A model generated the notes under the pieces. That model was not told the DNA's origin. It made no database searches and saw only the letters and a program-made list of their open reading frames with translations. From an uncultured Bacilli bacterium (GTDB lineage Bacteria > Bacillota_I > Bacilli_A > RF39 > UBA660), in the NCBI GenBank assembly GCA_947630415.1, contig CANRHM010000016.1, forward strand, positions 1 to 17,006: a stretch of 17,006 bases of DNA. The letters are read 5' to 3'. Shown here piece by piece: positions 7,901 to 15,565 of this stretch (position 1 is the first letter of the stretch; each line of letters opens with the position of its first letter). The position numbers and the translations under genes are program-made.

Positions 7901-10900
7901 TTTTTATCATATTTATTATCTACATTAATCGACTTAGCATAATTAAGTTTATGTTTTACATTTCCACTTAAATATTCGCTAGATAACACCCACCCTTTAT
8001 TAAAATCATTTATTTTTTCGGGATCTTGATATATCAAACCATCTAATTCTTCGATAATTTCTTGTTCATCTTTAGGATATAATTTTTTTATGTACTCTAA
8101 ATCGACACAACCACGTTCATTAAGTGAATATCTTAATGCTGACTCTGCATCTTCTGCACCAGTAGCTTTTTTACTTTTTCTTATTGTCCTCTTGGTGAAC
8201 ACATCACCCTTTTCATACTTAGGTTTTTCGTTGTCATTATCTTCGTTATTAACTTTATTTTCAATAGAAGTTAATAAATAATAATCTGGATCATTATCAA
8301 ATGCTCTAGCATTAGCACTATCATTTATATAGCCAAATTTCTTATAAAATTTATCGTATTCAAAATTTAAGTTTTCTTGTGCTAACTTTAACTCTTCGTC
8401 ACTACCATCTCGTAGTTGAACATCAAAAACTTCTCTTAATGCTTTTTTTACACTACAAAGTCCTATTATTCTTTTGGCAATTACTCCATCTTGAATACTA
8501 TATGGTACTAAACTAGAATTACTCCTTTGATATATTATATCTTTCCCATCTATATTTAAAATTGTAAAAGCATTATTCTTAATACTTTCATCAGCTTCTA
8601 AAACGTCATAATTATTATCTTCCGTTTGTACGAAACTAGTATTTTCATAAATATTTGTAGGTAGATTTTGTAGTGCTTTATTCATTAAAATATTTATATC
8701 TTCATCTATTGGATTTAAAGTATTGTCAAAACCATAAGCAGTTGAATGCAATTGCATTTTTCCGAGCATCATATTAGGGTTTTCAATATAATAATTATTT
8801 ATGGTTATTCCGTCAGCATATTCTCCAGTATAAATCCAGTTCTCATCACTAACATCTAACTTCAATTCTTCTCTCTTTTTTAAAAAAATAATATCTGATG
8901 TTGCTTTAGTATTAGCATTACCAGAAAAAGTATTGTTTGGTAGTCTTATTGCACCTAAAAATTCTGCTCTTTTTGCAATATACTCTCTTACAGTTGTGTC
9001 TTTTTTATCTAATGTACCATCAGTAGTAATAAAAGCAATAATACCACCAGCTCTTACTTTATCTAATGTTTTTTGAAAAAAGTAATCGTGTATTAAGAAT
9101 TTATCTTTATATCTTCTATCAAAAACACTATTGCTACCAAAGGGAACGTTACCTATTGATATATCAAATAGTTCATCAGCAACTTTTGAATTTTCATATC
9201 CATTAATTTCTATTTTAGCGTTAGGATAAAGTTTTTTAGCAATTCTACCACTAATACTATCTAATTCTACTCCATACAATTTAGAATTACTAAAATCATT
9301 AGGTAATCTTCCAAAAAAATTACCAATTCCACAACTCGGTTCCAAAATATTTCCTTTTTCAAAACCAAATTGTTTCAATGCTTTATATATTCCATCTATT
9401 GCAACATTGGGTGTATAAAAAGATGTTAATGTTGAACGCATAGCATCTTTATATTCTTCATCACTTAACAATAATTTTAATCTTTTTCTTTCACTTTCCC
9501 AATTATCTTTTCTTTCATCAAAAACATCAGCAATACCACCCCAACCTACATAACGAGATAATATGTCTTGTTCTTCTTGTGTTGCATTCCTATCTTCCGT
9601 TTCAAGTTTCTTTAAAAGTTCTATTGCTTTAACATTTTCTTCAAATCTAAACTTTGGTCCAAAACTTGTATCAACTTTATCATCACTAATATGATAGTTA
9701 ATTGGAGGATAATCTTCGACAAGTTCTTCGCCCTTTGCATTGTAACTATGTTCTTCTATAATATTAGTTTTAATTCCCTCACGAGTTGGAATTATTTCAG
9801 CAGTTGTTACTTTATAATCTATTTCTTTATCTTTAATTATTTCAGATACTTCATTATCTAATTCTTCCAATGCCTTCTTTTCGATTTCTTCCGAATCTAT
9901 TATTTTTGTACTTGGAATACTTAAATCATAATTTTTATAATCAAAATTATGCCAATAAATAGTAATAGCATTTGGTGTGAATTTAATATCGAAATCTTTG
10001 TCCTTATATAACGATTGAAGAAAAGCATTTGTTTGAATAAAATTATATAACTTTTCTTCATCAGTTTTATCTACATTAAAATAAGTAAAACTATTCTCTG
10101 CATCTGATATATTTTTTATTAATTCACTAGTTAAAACAATAGATAAATTTCTTTTATTAGACCTAATATGCTCCCATTTTTGTAATTCTACTGAAGAAAT
10201 TTTAAAAGTATTTTGATATTTAGTATCAAAAGAATTAAATATATCACATATTTTACTTGCCAGTTCATCTTCTCGTGATTCAAACAAAGATAACTGTTCT
10301 TGGTCTGAAACACTTTTTGGCTCCTCTGTTTCAACACTTTCTTCTATATCTTTTATTTTTTCTTCTGGTATTTCCTTTGTTTCAACAATATCTCTTTTAA
10401 ATGCTTTTTCATATTTTTTTACATATTCGCCATAAATACTATTAATAATACTAGAATTAAAATCAGAGTTAGTTTCTACTCCCTCGATAAAACTTTCCTT
10501 TTCACTATCATTAAGATATTTATCGTCTTTAAATTGTGAAAGTACGTTTTTACCTATATAATCTTGCACCTTTTCTAAACTAATGACATTTTTTACAAAA
10601 TCCTTATATAAAATAGCCGTTTCCTTATTAGCAATTTGCATACACTTCAAAATATCTTCTGTATTCATTTCTTCCAACATTTCATAAGAATTAGGAAGAT
10701 TATAAATATTAAAATTAGTTTTTGCTAAAAAAAGTGAAGTCATTGTCTTTGCAATAAACTCCACTTCATCAGCATCCATACTTTTATAATTATTAATTAC
10801 TTGATTTAAAGATATTTCATAAAAAGTATTATAAAAGTTTTCATATAAATTTTTAGTTTCTTCATTATTTATATTATTAACTTCTTGATAATACTTTAAA

Positions 10901-11244
10901 ATCGCATTATCTACAAAATGTCTATAATTCCAAACTGGATAATCTTTTCCATAGGTTTGTTTAATATCAAAAACATAAATTTTTCCCCTATCACTAAGAA
11001 TGGGAATACCTTTGCTTTTAGGTTTTATTCTTCTACCAATATTTTCACTATTCCACTCATCAAAAGTTTTAAAAACTCTACCACTTGAATTATAAGTATA
11101 TAAATTTAAAATATTATCAATACTATAATTATCTAATATTTTAGACCAAAATATTATAAATTTATTCCAATTACTTAAATCAGTTTGTACTTCATTTATA
11201 GTTTCATCTCTTATTGCAGAATGTTCTTCTAAAAAATTATTCAT
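4936..11244 (-). CDS. Giant ArdC-like / N6-DNA methylase / SNF2-type helicase of conjugative elements
   Basis: About 2102 residues. In order: an N-terminal segment (about 55-105, FKTFDEWNSENIGRRIK...KGIPIL...YVFDIKQTYG) like the ArdC ssDNA-binding domain; a charged middle; an N6-adenine methylase domain with motif I EPSCGIGNFFG (about 635-645) and a motif IV variant GNVPFG (about 698-703, not the usual NPPY/DPPY); and a superfamily 2 helicase with HAVGAGKT (about 1312-1319), VDEAHLFKN (about 1484-1492), ATGTPISN and QREGRILRQG (about 1805-1814). A coiled-coil tail ends EEEMER. The start is taken as the ATG at 11244-11242, 8 bases after GAAGG; a GTG three codons upstream falls over that ribosome binding site. 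The gene overlaps the coupling-protein stop by 8 bases. Proteins of this architecture are typical of Bacillota ICEs, and their exact role (antirestriction, replication or transfer) is not settled. Confidence 0.92.
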   Translation of the reverse strand: MNNFLEEHSAIRDETINEVQTDLSNWNKFIIFWSKILDNYSIDNILNLYTYNSSGRVFKTFDEWNSENIGRRIKPKSKGIPILSDRGKIYVFDIKQTYGKDYPVWNYRHFVDNAILKYYQEVNNINNEETKNLYENFYNTFYEISLNQVINNYKSMDADEVEFIAKTMTSLFLAKTNFNIYNLPNSYEMLEEMNTEDILKCMQIANKETAILYKDFVKNVISLEKVQDYIGKNVLSQFKDDKYLNDSEKESFIEGVETNSDFNSSIINSIYGEYVKKYEKAFKRDIVETKEIPEEKIKDIEESVETEEPKSVSDQEQLSLFESREDELASKICDIFNSFDTKYQNTFKISSVELQKWEHIRSNKRNLSIVLTSELIKNISDAENSFTYFNVDKTDEEKLYNFIQTNAFLQSLYKDKDFDIKFTPNAITIYWHNFDYKNYDLSIPSTKIIDSEEIEKKALEELDNEVSEIIKDKEIDYKVTTAEIIPTREGIKTNIIEEHSYNAKGEELVEDYPPINYHISDDKVDTSFGPKFRFEENVKAIELLKKLETEDRNATQEEQDILSRYVGWGGIADVFDERKDNWESERKRLKLLLSDEEYKDAMRSTLTSFYTPNVAIDGIYKALKQFGFEKGNILEPSCGIGNFFGRLPNDFSNSKLYGVELDSISGRIAKKLYPNAKIEINGYENSKVADELFDISIGNVPFGSNSVFDRRYKDKFLIHDYFFQKTLDKVRAGGIIAFITTDGTLDKKDTTVREYIAKRAEFLGAIRLPNNTFSGNANTKATSDIIFLKKREELKLDVSDENWIYTGEYADGITINNYYIENPNMMLGKMQLHSTAYGFDNTLNPIDEDINILMNKALQNLPTNIYENTSFVQTEDNNYDVLEADESIKNNAFTILNIDGKDIIYQRSNSSLVPYSIQDGVIAKRIIGLCSVKKALREVFDVQLRDGSDEELKLAQENLNFEYDKFYKKFGYINDSANARAFDNDPDYYLLTSIENKVNNEDNDNEKPKYEKGDVFTKRTIRKSKKATGAEDAESALRYSLNERGCVDLEYIKKLYPKDEQEIIEELDGLIYQDPEKINDFNKGWVLSSEYLSGNVKHKLNYAKSINVDNKYDKNIEALEKVQPTPLEFDEISVKLGSTWIPEDVYHQFCCELLDIPFHLQSNLKIKYAKAINGWLFQASGLYGYSIQNTNIWGTEKADALSLIKNALNLQSVTVYDILEDDRKVVNPLETANARAKQEEIKQEFKDWIWKDEERKNRLTKIYNEQFNCMREREYDGSHLTFDGMNPNIELRPHQKNAVARIIYGGNTLLAHAVGAGKTYECIAGAMELKRLGIVSKPMFVVPNHLLGQWANEILKLYPTANILVATQKDLEKNNRKKLMGKIATGEWDAVLIAHSSFGLIPISKEYQQKHLENQIEEITSAIERIKEESNESLSVKKLEQIKNSVELKLKTLLDSPKDDVVTFEELGVDELIVDEAHLFKNLPMFSKIRNVAGINNTESKKATDLFMKISYILENNGGKGAIFATGTPISNSMGELFAMQKYLQLDRLRELGLEHFDEWASTFGEVVNSFEIAPDGSGFRTKSRFAQFFNIPELMTLFKEIADIKTSKMLALPVPKLKGGEYKTIVAEKSKELAEYINKLARRSETIKSGCNPKEDNMLLVTNDGRKAALDLRLIDPSMPDLADSKVNKAVENIYRIWLENKEEKLTQLVFCDLSTPKNDGTFNVYDDIKNKLIAKGVPEEEIEFIHNAKTNPQKLKLFEDMRNGTKRILIGSTSKMGAGMNVQDKLIALHHLDCPWRPSDIEQREGRILRQGNQNDEVEIYRYVTEGSFDAYSYQLIQTKATFINQIMANSNGGGRVAEDLDRDTLTYAEVKAIASGNPLIMDKFKVENELKQLYLSKIRYDKSHFELKEKYNKEIPKKLKIQKQYLNNLEEDIKKVKDLSGDNFQITINNVLYSSRKDASTKYYEVLTLLKDGEEIKIGEISGLDIIGEKNELSFTPRIFIKGAGKYPVDLEYADEIGNILRLENTLKSFENKIDTTKEKIDYNEKQLIDIKSELDKPFVQLERIKELEKEKIRIDSELDLDKQENMGVEETTEEEMER

Positions 11245-13225
11245 TTTTAACACCTTCTTTCAGTTCATTTTCAATTAAAAAAATCTCTATTAAAGAGTTC
11301 CTATTTTTTCTATTAATTTTTGCTTTATCAGATATAGCATTATATGCAAAGTTTAATTTACTACTTAATTCTTCCAAACCTTTTAAGTCATTAATTGACA
11401 AAGGAGGAGCAAGATAAAGTCCAGCAATTAATTTGTTATCTTCGTAACTATACTCAACATTAAAATCAATTTTCCCAAATATCTTAATAACTTCATTTAT
11501 TATAGAAACTAATTTTGTCCTAACTTGCGATTCAGTAGTATTAAGTTTTTGTTCTTGACTTTCATTTCCATTATTAAATTTTAATTGTTCTACTGTGTAA
11601 TATGTATTAATTAATCGTTCCAATGGTCTTACTTTTCTTTCAATAAAACCACCTTTATAGCAACTAAATTTTTTATAAATTACAGTATCACGAAATATTG
11701 GATAACCTATGGTTGGGAATATGATAGTTTTGTAATGTAATTGCTTTATTTCATCAGCAGTTAATAATCTTCTTGATATAAGACTTGTATTACTACTTCC
11801 ATTATTATTCGACAAACTCATTGAATAATTTAAAGAAGTAGTTTCCACTCCGTGAGTTCCTAATCTTGAGCTAATGGCTTCAGCAGTTTCTTGGGTATTA
11901 GTTTTAAGATAAGCAAGTCCACAGTTATCTTGGATTATTTGACTTACTTCTTTACCATATAAATTATCGAGTTGAGCAAAACTTTGTAAGAAAAATTGAA
12001 AATACATACCTCTTGACCTAGCAACCGATACTATTGTTTCAATGTCCTGTAATGGTGGTGTATTCGCAAATTCATCCAACAAAAAAACAAGTTCAACTGG
12101 TAACTTCTTATTGGATTGAGTATTACATAATAAAACTAATCTTTTATAAATTAGAGAAACAACTACTGATACTAATGTATAATAGATTTTAGATTCATCT
12201 GGAATACAACAATATAAAACTGATGGCTCTTTTCCTAATATATCAAAGTCAAAATCAGAATTAGAAGTAATATTTTCAACATTAACATCATCAAATAAAG
12301 TCATTCTTTCATTAAATATGGAAGTTATAGACTTATAAGTATTTTCACTAGTAGAAATAATTGGTATTAATTTATCTTTACTTCTAGATCCATAAGGTTT
12401 TGTTTCAACATATTTTCTTAAAACTTTTATATTCCTTTCCGTCATTGAGCTATTTTGAAACTTCTTCATAGATGTTAGTGTAATTTGTTCTCTCTTTATT
12501 TTCCCATCAGCATAATCTTCCAAGAATAGAAAAATTATGCCATATAATAAATCACTAGCGCTATTATTCCAAAACGCTTCTTTTGCAGTTTTATCAGCCA
12601 TTATCATAGTACAAATATCATTAACAATTTGATTACATTGAGCGTAATGAGTTATAGCTTCATTTTTATATTTCATCTTCTTTTTAGAATTTTGAGTATT
12701 TTGACTTAGCTTTTCATTTTTATCATACATTTCATATTCACAAATTGCAGTTTCGAGTAAATTGGAATGATTTGACAACTCTGGATTTCTAAAATCTAAA
12801 GTATATATTTTATAACCATTATCTTTAAACATTCGACTTGTGGTAGAAAATATTTCACCTTTAGGGTCAGTTATGAAAACACTTTTCTTTTCTTTGGAAG
12901 TAGCGATAAATGAACACTCGGGAATTACCGCAGTAGCACTTTTACCACTACCAGTGGACCCTAAATATATATAGTGGGGCGTTTCCATATCAAACCATAC
13001 ATATTTATTATTTTTAGAGTAATATACTGGGAAACCTGTTTTCACAATATGACTTACTCGTTCTTTTCTAAAGTTCTTTTTTATTTCTTGTTTAGTTGCC
13101 CATCTTGCACTACCGTGTTCATTATTATTTTTAATTTTTTGTCTTGTAACAATCGGCTCTAAAAAGTATAAAAAAAATAGCATTACTGATGCTAAAACTA
13201 AAGTAACTATATACACTAATGGCAT
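11237..13225 (-). CDS. VirD4/TraG-type conjugative coupling protein (T4SS ATPase)
   Basis: A membrane-bound hexameric ATPase that brings the relaxosome to the type IV secretion channel. It has 662 residues. An N-terminal transmembrane helix (about 3-22) is followed by a basic region. The Walker A is GSTGSGKS (89-96), then ITDPKGEIF; the Walker B is VFLLDEFAN (about 380-388), followed by VARSRGMYFQFFLQSFAQL, typical of TraG/VirD4. Only one clear membrane segment is visible, where two are common. The C-terminal about 140 residues are divergent. The ATG follows the upstream gene by two bases, and its ribosome binding site (GGAAAG) lies within that gene's last codons. The 3' end overlaps the helicase start by 8 bases. 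It marks the element as conjugative; relaxase and VirB4 were not seen in this window. Confidence 0.94.
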   Translation of the reverse strand: MPLVYIVTLVLASVMLFFLYFLEPIVTRQKIKNNNEHGSARWATKQEIKKNFRKERVSHIVKTGFPVYYSKNNKYVWFDMETPHYIYLGSTGSGKSATAVIPECSFIATSKEKKSVFITDPKGEIFSTTSRMFKDNGYKIYTLDFRNPELSNHSNLLETAICEYEMYDKNEKLSQNTQNSKKKMKYKNEAITHYAQCNQIVNDICTMIMADKTAKEAFWNNSASDLLYGIIFLFLEDYADGKIKREQITLTSMKKFQNSSMTERNIKVLRKYVETKPYGSRSKDKLIPIISTSENTYKSITSIFNERMTLFDDVNVENITSNSDFDFDILGKEPSVLYCCIPDESKIYYTLVSVVVSLIYKRLVLLCNTQSNKKLPVELVFLLDEFANTPPLQDIETIVSVARSRGMYFQFFLQSFAQLDNLYGKEVSQIIQDNCGLAYLKTNTQETAEAISSRLGTHGVETTSLNYSMSLSNNNGSSNTSLISRRLLTADEIKQLHYKTIIFPTIGYPIFRDTVIYKKFSCYKGGFIERKVRPLERLINTYYTVEQLKFNNGNESQEQKLNTTESQVRTKLVSIINEVIKIFGKIDFNVEYSYEDNKLIAGLYLAPPLSINDLKGLEELSSKLNFAYNAISDKAKINRKNRNSLIEIFLIENELKEGVKNE

Positions 13226-13227
13226 AG

Positions 13228-13620
13228 TTATCTTTCCATTTCTACATTTTCAAAAGGAATATCTATATTCCACATTTTATCTTCATCTATTACTTTGTAC
13301 TCTTTCGGCTCTGTTACACCTAATATTAACTCTTGTAATCTACCATTAATCTCTTTTCTCGTATTTGAATCACATTTTTTTAAATACATTCCAGTTGTTG
13401 TGATAATTGGCGTTTTAAAATAAAAATCTTTAATATCATACACATTTAAAACATCAACACTAAATCTTTTATTTAAATCGACAATAATATCTGGTAAATC
13501 TTCATATCGTACCACTACTTCATTAAAACCCGTATCTAAAAAAACTAACTTGACACCATTATCAATTAATTCTCTAATCTCAACTTCATTGTACTGATTC
13601 AACTGATTATTTTTAATCAT
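13228..13620 (-). CDS. Unknown small protein, paralogue of the product at 15170-15565
   Basis: About 130 residues, starting MIKNNQLNQYNEVEIRELID. The ATG at 13620-13618 was preferred because GAGG lies 8 bases before it; a GTG three codons upstream overlaps that site. The core, EVVVRYEDLPDIIVDLNKRF, is nearly the same as EIVVRYEDLPDVIVDFNYKF in the second copy. Both also share a later T-x-G-x-[YF]-L-x-K-C-D motif and a C-terminal -EYKV/-DYKI segment. No known family is recognised. It is probably cytosolic, with no membrane segment or signal peptide. It ends VEMER, and the codons for those residues carry the ribosome binding site of the coupling protein, so it is coupled to that gene. Confidence 0.8.
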   Translation of the reverse strand: MIKNNQLNQYNEVEIRELIDNGVKLVFLDTGFNEVVVRYEDLPDIIVDLNKRFSVDVLNVYDIKDFYFKTPIITTTGMYLKKCDSNTRKEINGRLQELILGVTEPKEYKVIDEDKMWNIDIPFENVEMER

Positions 13621-13623
13621 TAA

Positions 13624-13673
13624 TTTCACCTCTATTCTTTTATCGTTCTAATTCTTCATATTTACTATCTTCC
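13624..13673. repeat. 50-bp direct repeat, copy A (pairs with 13954-14003)
   Basis: The sequence from tttcacctctattc to tactatcttcc is repeated at 13954-14003 with three mismatches (47/50) and a 330-bp period. The copy covers the last codons of the 13640-13951 gene, its stop and the next gene's ribosome binding site. Confidence 0.85.
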
Positions 13674-13951
13674 TTATCATTATCTTCATCTGAAATACTT
13701 TCCAGTTCTAACCTATAATTAATAAATCTTTCTAATTCTTTTTTTGTAGTTCTTTTATCAAATAAATATGGGAATCCATATTCATACATATTATCTACTT
13801 GAACATTTTTTCCAAAATAAAGTTGATAATATTTATTTTTTGTTTTTACTAGTTCCCAGTTATTTTGTTCAAAAATTTCATTTATTTTATCAATATTTTT
13901 TAGATTTTTAAATTCAGTTAATAAATCTACTTTAACATACTTATTATTCAT
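13640..13951 (-). CDS. Unknown small acidic-tailed protein
   Basis: A 103-residue protein beginning MNNKYVKVDLLTEFKNLKNI; the start is backed by GAGGTGAAAAA before ATG. Residues about 30-75 are rich in Tyr/Phe and basic residues (KTKNKYYQLYFGKN, YGFPYLFDKR). The C-terminus is a charged tail ending DSKYEELER. No family is recognised. The last codons, stop and following ribosome binding site (13624-13673) match a second copy at 13954-14003 in 47 of 50 positions, so this gene seems to have had a tandem duplicate whose body is lost. It lies between the PP-loop enzyme and the 13228-13620 gene. Confidence 0.78.
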   Translation of the reverse strand: MNNKYVKVDLLTEFKNLKNIDKINEIFEQNNWELVKTKNKYYQLYFGKNVQVDNMYEYGFPYLFDKRTTKKELERFINYRLELESISDEDNDKEDSKYEELER

Positions 13952-13953
13952 TT

Positions 13954-14003
13954 TTTCACCTCTATTCTTTTATTTTTCTAATTCTTTATATTTACTATCT
14001 TCC
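13954..14003. repeat. 50-bp direct repeat, copy B (pairs with 13624-13673)
   Basis: The second copy has only three mismatches to copy A. It holds the end of a vanished duplicate gene (SKYKELEK-stop on the minus strand) and the ribosome binding site of the 13640-13951 gene. It is best explained as a tandem duplication of a gene followed by deletion of one body. Confidence 0.85.
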
Positions 14004-14008
14004 TCCAT
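13970..14008 (-). pseudogene. Remnant 3' end of a duplicated 13640-13951-type gene
   Basis: A 12-codon minus-strand frame, MEEDSKYKELEK-stop, corresponds to the DSKYEELER end of the adjacent gene. Nothing upstream of it continues the gene. The gap 13952-14034 therefore contains a gene fossil rather than a working gene, although translation of the 12-residue peptide cannot be excluded. Confidence 0.6.
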
Positions 14009-14034
14009 AAAAATCCGTTGGATTAATAAATTTT

Positions 14035-14859
14035 TTAATATTTAATACCTAAAATGTCGTAACTTTCTTTAAAATAGCTACAAACAAATCTTTTTTGACT
14101 ACCATTCAATAATTTTAATTCTTTTTCAGTATCGTGTTTATAAGAACCATAAGGACACCCCATACATCCAGTTCTACAAACGCAATTATAAATTTTTGGT
14201 ATTTCAATATTATACTTTTGATATATTTTATCTAATAATTCATCACTTAAATCATATAATGGAGTAAACTTACTATCTTTTGTAAAGCAACTAGCATATT
14301 GTTTTTTTCTCATAATACTTTCTGTTCCTCTTACTCCTAAAATAGGTTTTAATCCAGTTTTCTTTTCAAAACTTCTTGCAGGTTCTTTTTTTAAATAATG
14401 GCAACATAAATGAGTTATATTATGAGCTTTACCACTTAATAAATATTCTCTTGCTTTTTTAGATATATTAAATCCAGTTTTATATGTTCCCATTATTTTA
14501 TCCTTAATTGTTTTTGATGGAATTTTTCCCTTTCTTAAAGAATTTTGATAATAATAAATATAAAAGTCCTGTTCTTTTGAAAAACACGGAATCCCATATT
14601 TTTCTTTAATTTCAAAGGGCTTCATTTTAGGTAATAGTACAATATCACTATTTTTTAATATTCTTTGCAATATTTCGTGGTGTTCCATATATGTATTTAT
14701 TCCAACGATTTTAATATCATCTCTTTTTAGATATTCTCTAATAAACCAAAATAAAAAGTGGCTATCTTTGCCACCACTATACGATAAATAGTACGTATTT
14801 GGTTTTATTTTATCAAATCTACTTTTTAAATCTAGTAAATAGTATTCTACTTCATCTAT
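14035..14859 (-). CDS. PP-loop PAPS-reductase-like enzyme with non-canonical (AUA) start
   Basis: A 274-residue member of the phosphoadenosine-phosphosulfate reductase / PP-loop ATP pyrophosphatase superfamily, in the phage- and ICE-borne branch. The frame carries the PP-loop YSGGKDSHFL (residues 28-33), YGIPCFSKEQ, then LCCHYLKKEPARSFEKKTGL, GVRGTES and CVCRTGCMGCPYG. The cysteines C152, C153, C232 and C235 could bind a metal or Fe-S cluster. The first ATG (14688) would lose the PP-loop. Between the in-frame TAA (14877-14875) and that ATG there is no ATG, GTG or TTG. AGGAGG lies 8 bases before ATA (14859-14857), which fits as the start; ATT at 14865 is too close. Either AUA initiates here or a start codon has mutated. 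The substrate is unknown. It may have a nucleic-acid modification or metabolic role, and its neighbours are small accessory ORFs. Confidence 0.85.
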   Translation of the reverse strand: MDEVEYYLLDLKSRFDKIKPNTYYLSYSGGKDSHFLFWFIREYLKRDDIKIVGINTYMEHHEILQRILKNSDIVLLPKMKPFEIKEKYGIPCFSKEQDFYIYYYQNSLRKGKIPSKTIKDKIMGTYKTGFNISKKAREYLLSGKAHNITHLCCHYLKKEPARSFEKKTGLKPILGVRGTESIMRKKQYASCFTKDSKFTPLYDLSDELLDKIYQKYNIEIPKIYNCVCRTGCMGCPYGSYKHDTEKELKLLNGSQKRFVCSYFKESYDILGIKY

Positions 14860-14885
14860 AACAATTACCTCCTTTTATTTAATTA

Positions 14886-15164
14886 TTATTTTTCTAATTC
14901 TTCTGGATTAAATTTTTTAAGTTCTAATTCTTTTTCGATACTCATTAATCTTTTTACCAAATCTTTATTATAAAATTTATCATTTTCTAAATTCTCACTA
15001 ATTATTTCTGATATTCTTTCCATTTTCTCATCATCTACCCAGTCAATAGGTACATTCATTATATCACTTATAACCACCGCTATAAGCACTTCGTGATAAA
15101 TACCGTCGTGAGATAGATAATAGTGATTATTTTTTTTAATATTCTCTCTTGATATATCGAACAT
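14886..15164 (-). CDS. Unknown small acidic protein
   Basis: A 92-residue protein, MFDISRENIKKNNHYYLSHD followed by an Ile/Val-rich segment (YHEVLIAVVISDIMNVPIDW) and a charged helical C-terminus ending NPEELEK. No family is recognised. The hydrophobic stretch is too polar at its edges for a confident membrane helix. The ATG at 15164 follows AAGGAAATGTAAGAAG; the AAGGA lies in the last codons of the upstream gene, so the two are coupled. The downstream PP-loop gene begins 26 bases after its stop with a strong AGGAGG. Confidence 0.75.
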   Translation of the reverse strand: MFDISRENIKKNNHYYLSHDGIYHEVLIAVVISDIMNVPIDWVDDEKMERISEIISENLENDKFYNKDLVKRLMSIEKELELKKFNPEELEK

Positions 15165-15169
15165 TCTTC

Positions 15170-15565
15170 TTACATTTCCTTTTCTTGATTATCTTTTTTT
15201 AAATCATTTTCTTGTTCTAATTTTTCTAAAATATCAGTATTACATATTTTATAATCTTTGATTTCTTCTTGACCTGTTTGTAACTCTATTAATCTATCGA
15301 TTATATCAGCTCTAACTTTTAAGTCGCACTTATCCAAAAAATAACCATTAGTTGTTAATAGTGGCTCTAAAGAAGGATTTTTATAATCACAAACTCTTAA
15401 ATTAGTTAATCCAAATTTATAATTAAAATCAACAATAACATCTGGTAAATCTTCATATCGCACTACTATTTCATTTGCACCATCAGAAACATAAACTAGT
15501 CTAGTATTTTTCTTCAATAAATTTTTAATTTCTGCATTATTATATTGCTCAAACGAATCATTTAT
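15170..15565 (-). CDS. Unknown small protein, paralogue of 13228-13620; likely AUA start
   Basis: Homology to the 13228-13620 product runs through INDSFEQYNNAEIKNLLKKN then TRLVYVSDGANEIVVRYEDL (compare NQYNEVEIRELIDNGVKL...EVVVRYEDLP). It therefore begins at about 15565, not at the TTG at 15517. An in-frame TAG lies three codons before ATA, and no ATG/GTG/TTG occurs before 15517. ATA (15565-15563) overlaps the upstream stop TAA (15564-15562) as ATAA, like the usual ATGA junction. From ATA the protein is 131 residues, against 130 for its paralogue. A nearby ATG (15561-15559) is in another frame and stops after 15 codons. The alternatives are a frameshift near the 5' end, or weak TTG starts giving a truncated protein of 115 residues. 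Function unknown. Confidence 0.75.
   Translation of the reverse strand: MNDSFEQYNNAEIKNLLKKNTRLVYVSDGANEIVVRYEDLPDVIVDFNYKFGLTNLRVCDYKNPSLEPLLTTNGYFLDKCDLKVRADIIDRLIELQTGQEEIKDYKICNTDILEKLEQENDLKKDNQEKEM

Noticed and set aside
11242..11253. GTG start three codons upstream for the helicase-methylase
   Set aside because: The GTG overlaps the GAAGG ribosome binding site that is well spaced for the ATG at 11244.
14035..14688. PP-loop gene starting at its first ATG
   Set aside because: That start removes the SGGKDS ATP-binding loop, which is clearly encoded in the same frame upstream behind an AGGAGG.
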